A DNA stretch of 64,000 nucleotides from contig NZ_ANHX01000040.1 of assembly GCF_000316035.1 (NCBI RefSeq), positions 1-64,000 on the forward strand, in the 5' to 3' direction. This stretch comes from Paenibacillus sp. PAMC 26794 (GTDB lineage: Bacteria > Bacillota > Bacilli > Paenibacillales > Paenibacillaceae). The notes below the pieces were generated by a model. It made no database searches and was not told the DNA's origin. It saw only the letters and a program-made list of their open reading frames with translations. Both the position numbers and the translations under genes were made by a program. Of this stretch, positions 61,940 to 64,000 are shown piece by piece. Each line of letters begins with the position of its first letter. Position 1 is the first letter of the stretch.

Positions 61940-63040
61940 TTACTCTGCCAGTCCTTGAATTGTGTTTCCACGAGTTAACTGCTGAGTCTGGTCTGCCCAA
62001 CGAATGTTAATTGAGCGAGATGTGAACAGATCCGGGCCGTCCGATACCTGGAAATGCAGATGAGCTTCACTGGAGTTCCCCGAATTACCAAGCTCACCGA
62101 TAGGGTCTCCCTGCTTGAGCTTATCTCCTTTTTTGACCGAAACACTGCCTTCCTTGATGTGTCCTGTGATGCTGTATTCACTGTTGCCATGGTCGATCAC
62201 CACATAGTTACCGGCTGGTTCTTCCGGATTCATGACACCCGGTACATTGTCCGGAATATCGTTTTTGATTTCGATAACGGTTCCATCCGCAGCTGCATAG
62301 AGTGGTTCACCAAAAGCATAGTAGTTTTGATTTTCCTTTGCATCACCTTGATAACTTGACTGTTCTTTGGTCCGAACGATATCCAATGCGTAGCGCTGCG
62401 TTTCATGCTCATAATGATAGTTCGACAACACATCATTGCCTCCCCAGAATACATACCATTCTCCCTTCATCGGCAATTGAAATTCGGTTTTGGTGAATTT
62501 GGCATCCGTGTCCTCATGAGCTTGCAGCGGTTGGATCGACAGAGCCTCAATCTGATTTTCTTCGGAAAAATAGGCTCGAATCCCTTTCGTCCCAGTCTGA
62601 TCCTTCCAGGCATGCTCAGATAATTGATTCATTTCAGAGTCTACCACTTGCTCCCATGATTCAACACCTTCCAGAAAAGGATCAGCCGTTGTTTTGAACT
62701 GTTCAAGTGTTAACGTCCCCTTCAATTCGGGAGAGAATTGATTATAGATTGCATCCTTTGAACCGTTCATCAGCGTATCTATGAAATTGTCCGGTGTAAC
62801 CACCGCGCTCACCTCTGAACTTGAGTTCTGCTCCTGATTGGAGTTCTCGCTCGCTTCATTATTGGACGCCTGTTCAGCTGACTGCTGCTCCGCCTGGTCG
62901 GAAGTAATCGAGTTGCCGTTGCCGCAAGCAGACAATATCACGCAAGCTCCAAGGGTAATCGCAAGCACCTTCCACCCCCTTTTATTCTGTAATTTCGAAT
63001 GTGTATGTTGCTCTGATTTCACATGACCTTCTCTGTTCAT
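61940..63040 (-). CDS. M23-family lipoprotein (LytM-like)
   Basis: About 366 residues from ATG 63040 (AAGGG 9 nt upstream). Signal with lipobox LSAC, a Gln/Asn/Ser-rich linker, a DUF3887-like domain (FIDTLMNGSKDAIYNQFSPEL), and a LytM/M23 domain near the C-terminus with HLHF. The typical first zinc motif HxxxD reads RYALD here, so the first His is not at the usual place. Extracytoplasmic, wall-associated. Confidence 0.75.
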   Translation of the reverse strand: MNREGHVKSEQHTHSKLQNKRGWKVLAITLGACVILSACGNGNSITSDQAEQQSAEQASNNEASENSNQEQNSSSEVSAVVTPDNFIDTLMNGSKDAIYNQFSPELKGTLTLEQFKTTADPFLEGVESWEQVVDSEMNQLSEHAWKDQTGTKGIRAYFSEENQIEALSIQPLQAHEDTDAKFTKTEFQLPMKGEWYVFWGGNDVLSNYHYEHETQRYALDIVRTKEQSSYQGDAKENQNYYAFGEPLYAAADGTVIEIKNDIPDNVPGVMNPEEPAGNYVVIDHGNSEYSITGHIKEGSVSVKKGDKLKQGDPIGELGNSGNSSEAHLHFQVSDGPDLFTSRSINIRWADQTQQLTRGNTIQGLAE

Positions 63041-63260
63041 TTTCAACATCCCTTCTGCTAATCGTTATACTTTCCAGTTAAGTGTACAGAATGAGTCTTA
63101 TCCTTCGTCTAACCCCATCTTACATGCAGTTAAACTTGCAACGCCTTTTGAGGCTGCATAATTAAGATTCCGTTAAGATAGCTTGTAAGCTATACAGCCC
63201 TCTTGGATGGTATGATTAGCAATACACACAACGGAAGGATCAGGAGGTCATTTTTAAACT

Positions 63261-64000
63261 ATGGATAACGTCTCATTACTGCTCGTGGATGATGAACAGG
63301 CTATTCTGCATATGCTCAAAACCGTTCTGCTCAAAGAGCAGTTTCTCGATATTGATACCGTTACAACAGGCGAAGCTGCCATTGAGGCGTGCAACAACAA
63401 GACGTATCATTGCATCGTGCTCGACATCATGCTTCCTGGCAAAAGCGGACTGGAAATCTGTCCTTTTCTACGGCAGGTCACCGATGCGCCCATCCTGTTT
63501 CTAACGGCCAAAACAACCGATTATGACAAATTAACCGGATTCGCCGTTGGTGGCGACGATTATGTCGCCAAACCCTTTAATCCGCTGGAAGTCGTTGCTC
63601 GAATTAAATCATTACTGAAGCGTTATTTACCTTCTAAAACCGCAGCGATCTCGGATCACGTCCCATCTAACGTAAATGCGTCATCTCCTAGCACATCGGA
63701 AGGCGTGTACGACTTTGGACGATTCCAGGTGCTGGAGTGGGCTGGTGAGCTTCGGGTTGAAGGAGAATCCGTATCCTGTCCGGCACTTGTGTTTCAACTG
63801 TTACTCTTTTTCTGCAAACATCCCAATCGAATCTTCACCAAATCAGATCTATATGAGCGGGTCTGGGGCTCGGAAGCCATTAGTGATGACAATACCGTGA
63901 TGGTTCATATTCACCGCATTCGGGAGCGCATTGAAGCCGATCCTTCCAATCCGGTGTTTCTCGTAAACGTCCGGGGTCTGGGTTACAAACTGATTCAGCC
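63261..64000 (+). CDS. OmpR/PhoB response regulator, cut by the window end
   Basis: ATG 63261 with AGGAGG upstream; 246 codons to the edge without a stop. Receiver with Asp55 in CIVLDIMLPGKSG and YVAKPFNPLE, an Ser/Ala-rich linker, and a winged helix (YERVWGSEAISDDNTVMVHIHRIRERIE) nearly complete to GLGYKLIQP. The cognate kinase is probably just outside. Promoter lies in 63050-63260. Confidence 0.85.
   Translation, partial: MDNVSLLLVDDEQAILHMLKTVLLKEQFLDIDTVTTGEAAIEACNNKTYHCIVLDIMLPGKSGLEICPFLRQVTDAPILFLTAKTTDYDKLTGFAVGGDDYVAKPFNPLEVVARIKSLLKRYLPSKTAAISDHVPSNVNASSPSTSEGVYDFGRFQVLEWAGELRVEGESVSCPALVFQLLLFFCKHPNRIFTKSDLYERVWGSEAISDDNTVMVHIHRIRERIEADPSNPVFLVNVRGLGYKLIQ

Overview
The window looks like chromosomal DNA of a low-to-mid GC Gram-positive spore-former, most likely a Paenibacillus. 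This rests on strong AGGAGG-type ribosome binding sites, lipoproteins with Bacillota-type lipoboxes, a Btr-like iron regulator, a VanR/VanS-type regulator pair next to a class A penicillin-binding protein, YpsA, DUF1963/YwqG and UPF0158 proteins. No rRNA, tRNA or CRISPR array was seen.

Left part (1-13.1 kb), nearly all on the minus strand: small accessory genes (a frameshifted Imm1 immunity gene, likely further immunity genes, membrane proteins), a secreted C39-like peptidase, an iron-siderophore operon with a near-perfect Fur box (AraC/substrate-binding fusion regulator, FhuF-like reductase, lipoprotein receptor), then stand-alone small enzymes (CPT-like phosphotransferase, histidine phosphatase) and a DUF3024/UPF0158 group.

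The most striking region is 13.5-22.3 kb. Eight short minus-strand gene units (DUF2716; small protein plus retropepsin-like protease; an unknown; a TmrB-like tunicamycin-resistance protein; a ferritin-like protein; a HIT protein; a GNAT acetyltransferase; a decayed GIY-YIG nuclease) are separated by 97-172 bp imperfectly palindromic elements. Each element has a YAAC-type core at one end and a GTTA-type core at the other, as in integron attC recombination sites. The sequence that opens each unit is complementary to the sequence that closes the same unit, which is the signature of integron gene cassettes. At the head of the array lies a tyrosine recombinase that lacks the IntI-specific insertion. 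Its upstream domain, with an RRW...KRWIIP motif, is cut off by an in-frame TGA. I read this as an integron-like cassette system in a Bacillota chromosome, possibly with a damaged recombinase. Related GC-rich hairpin clusters lie at both edges (13.16-13.51 and 22.29-22.41 kb).

Right of this the window returns to chromosome-like content: a B12-binding-type radical SAM protein, a 1.1 kb non-coding stretch, RecQ, a heterodimeric ABC exporter with a divergent AraC/GyrI-type regulator and a trailing Rpn fragment; a glycan locus (33.9-40.5 kb: two glycosyltransferases, methyltransferase, nucleotide-sugar dehydrogenase, 4,6-dehydratase, GT-D enzyme); RluA-type pseudouridine synthase, YpsA, SpeD, an orphan FlgB, a GNAT-Nudix fusion, an ankyrin protein, an ECF sigma/anti-sigma pair, an LD-carboxypeptidase and a split ThrE exporter.

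The last 12 kb hold a response regulator - histidine kinase - degenerate kinase paralogue - PBP operon, two DinB proteins, YwqG, an ammonium transporter translationally coupled to an unknown coiled-coil protein, a GNAT, an M23 lipoprotein, and an OmpR-type regulator cut by the window end.
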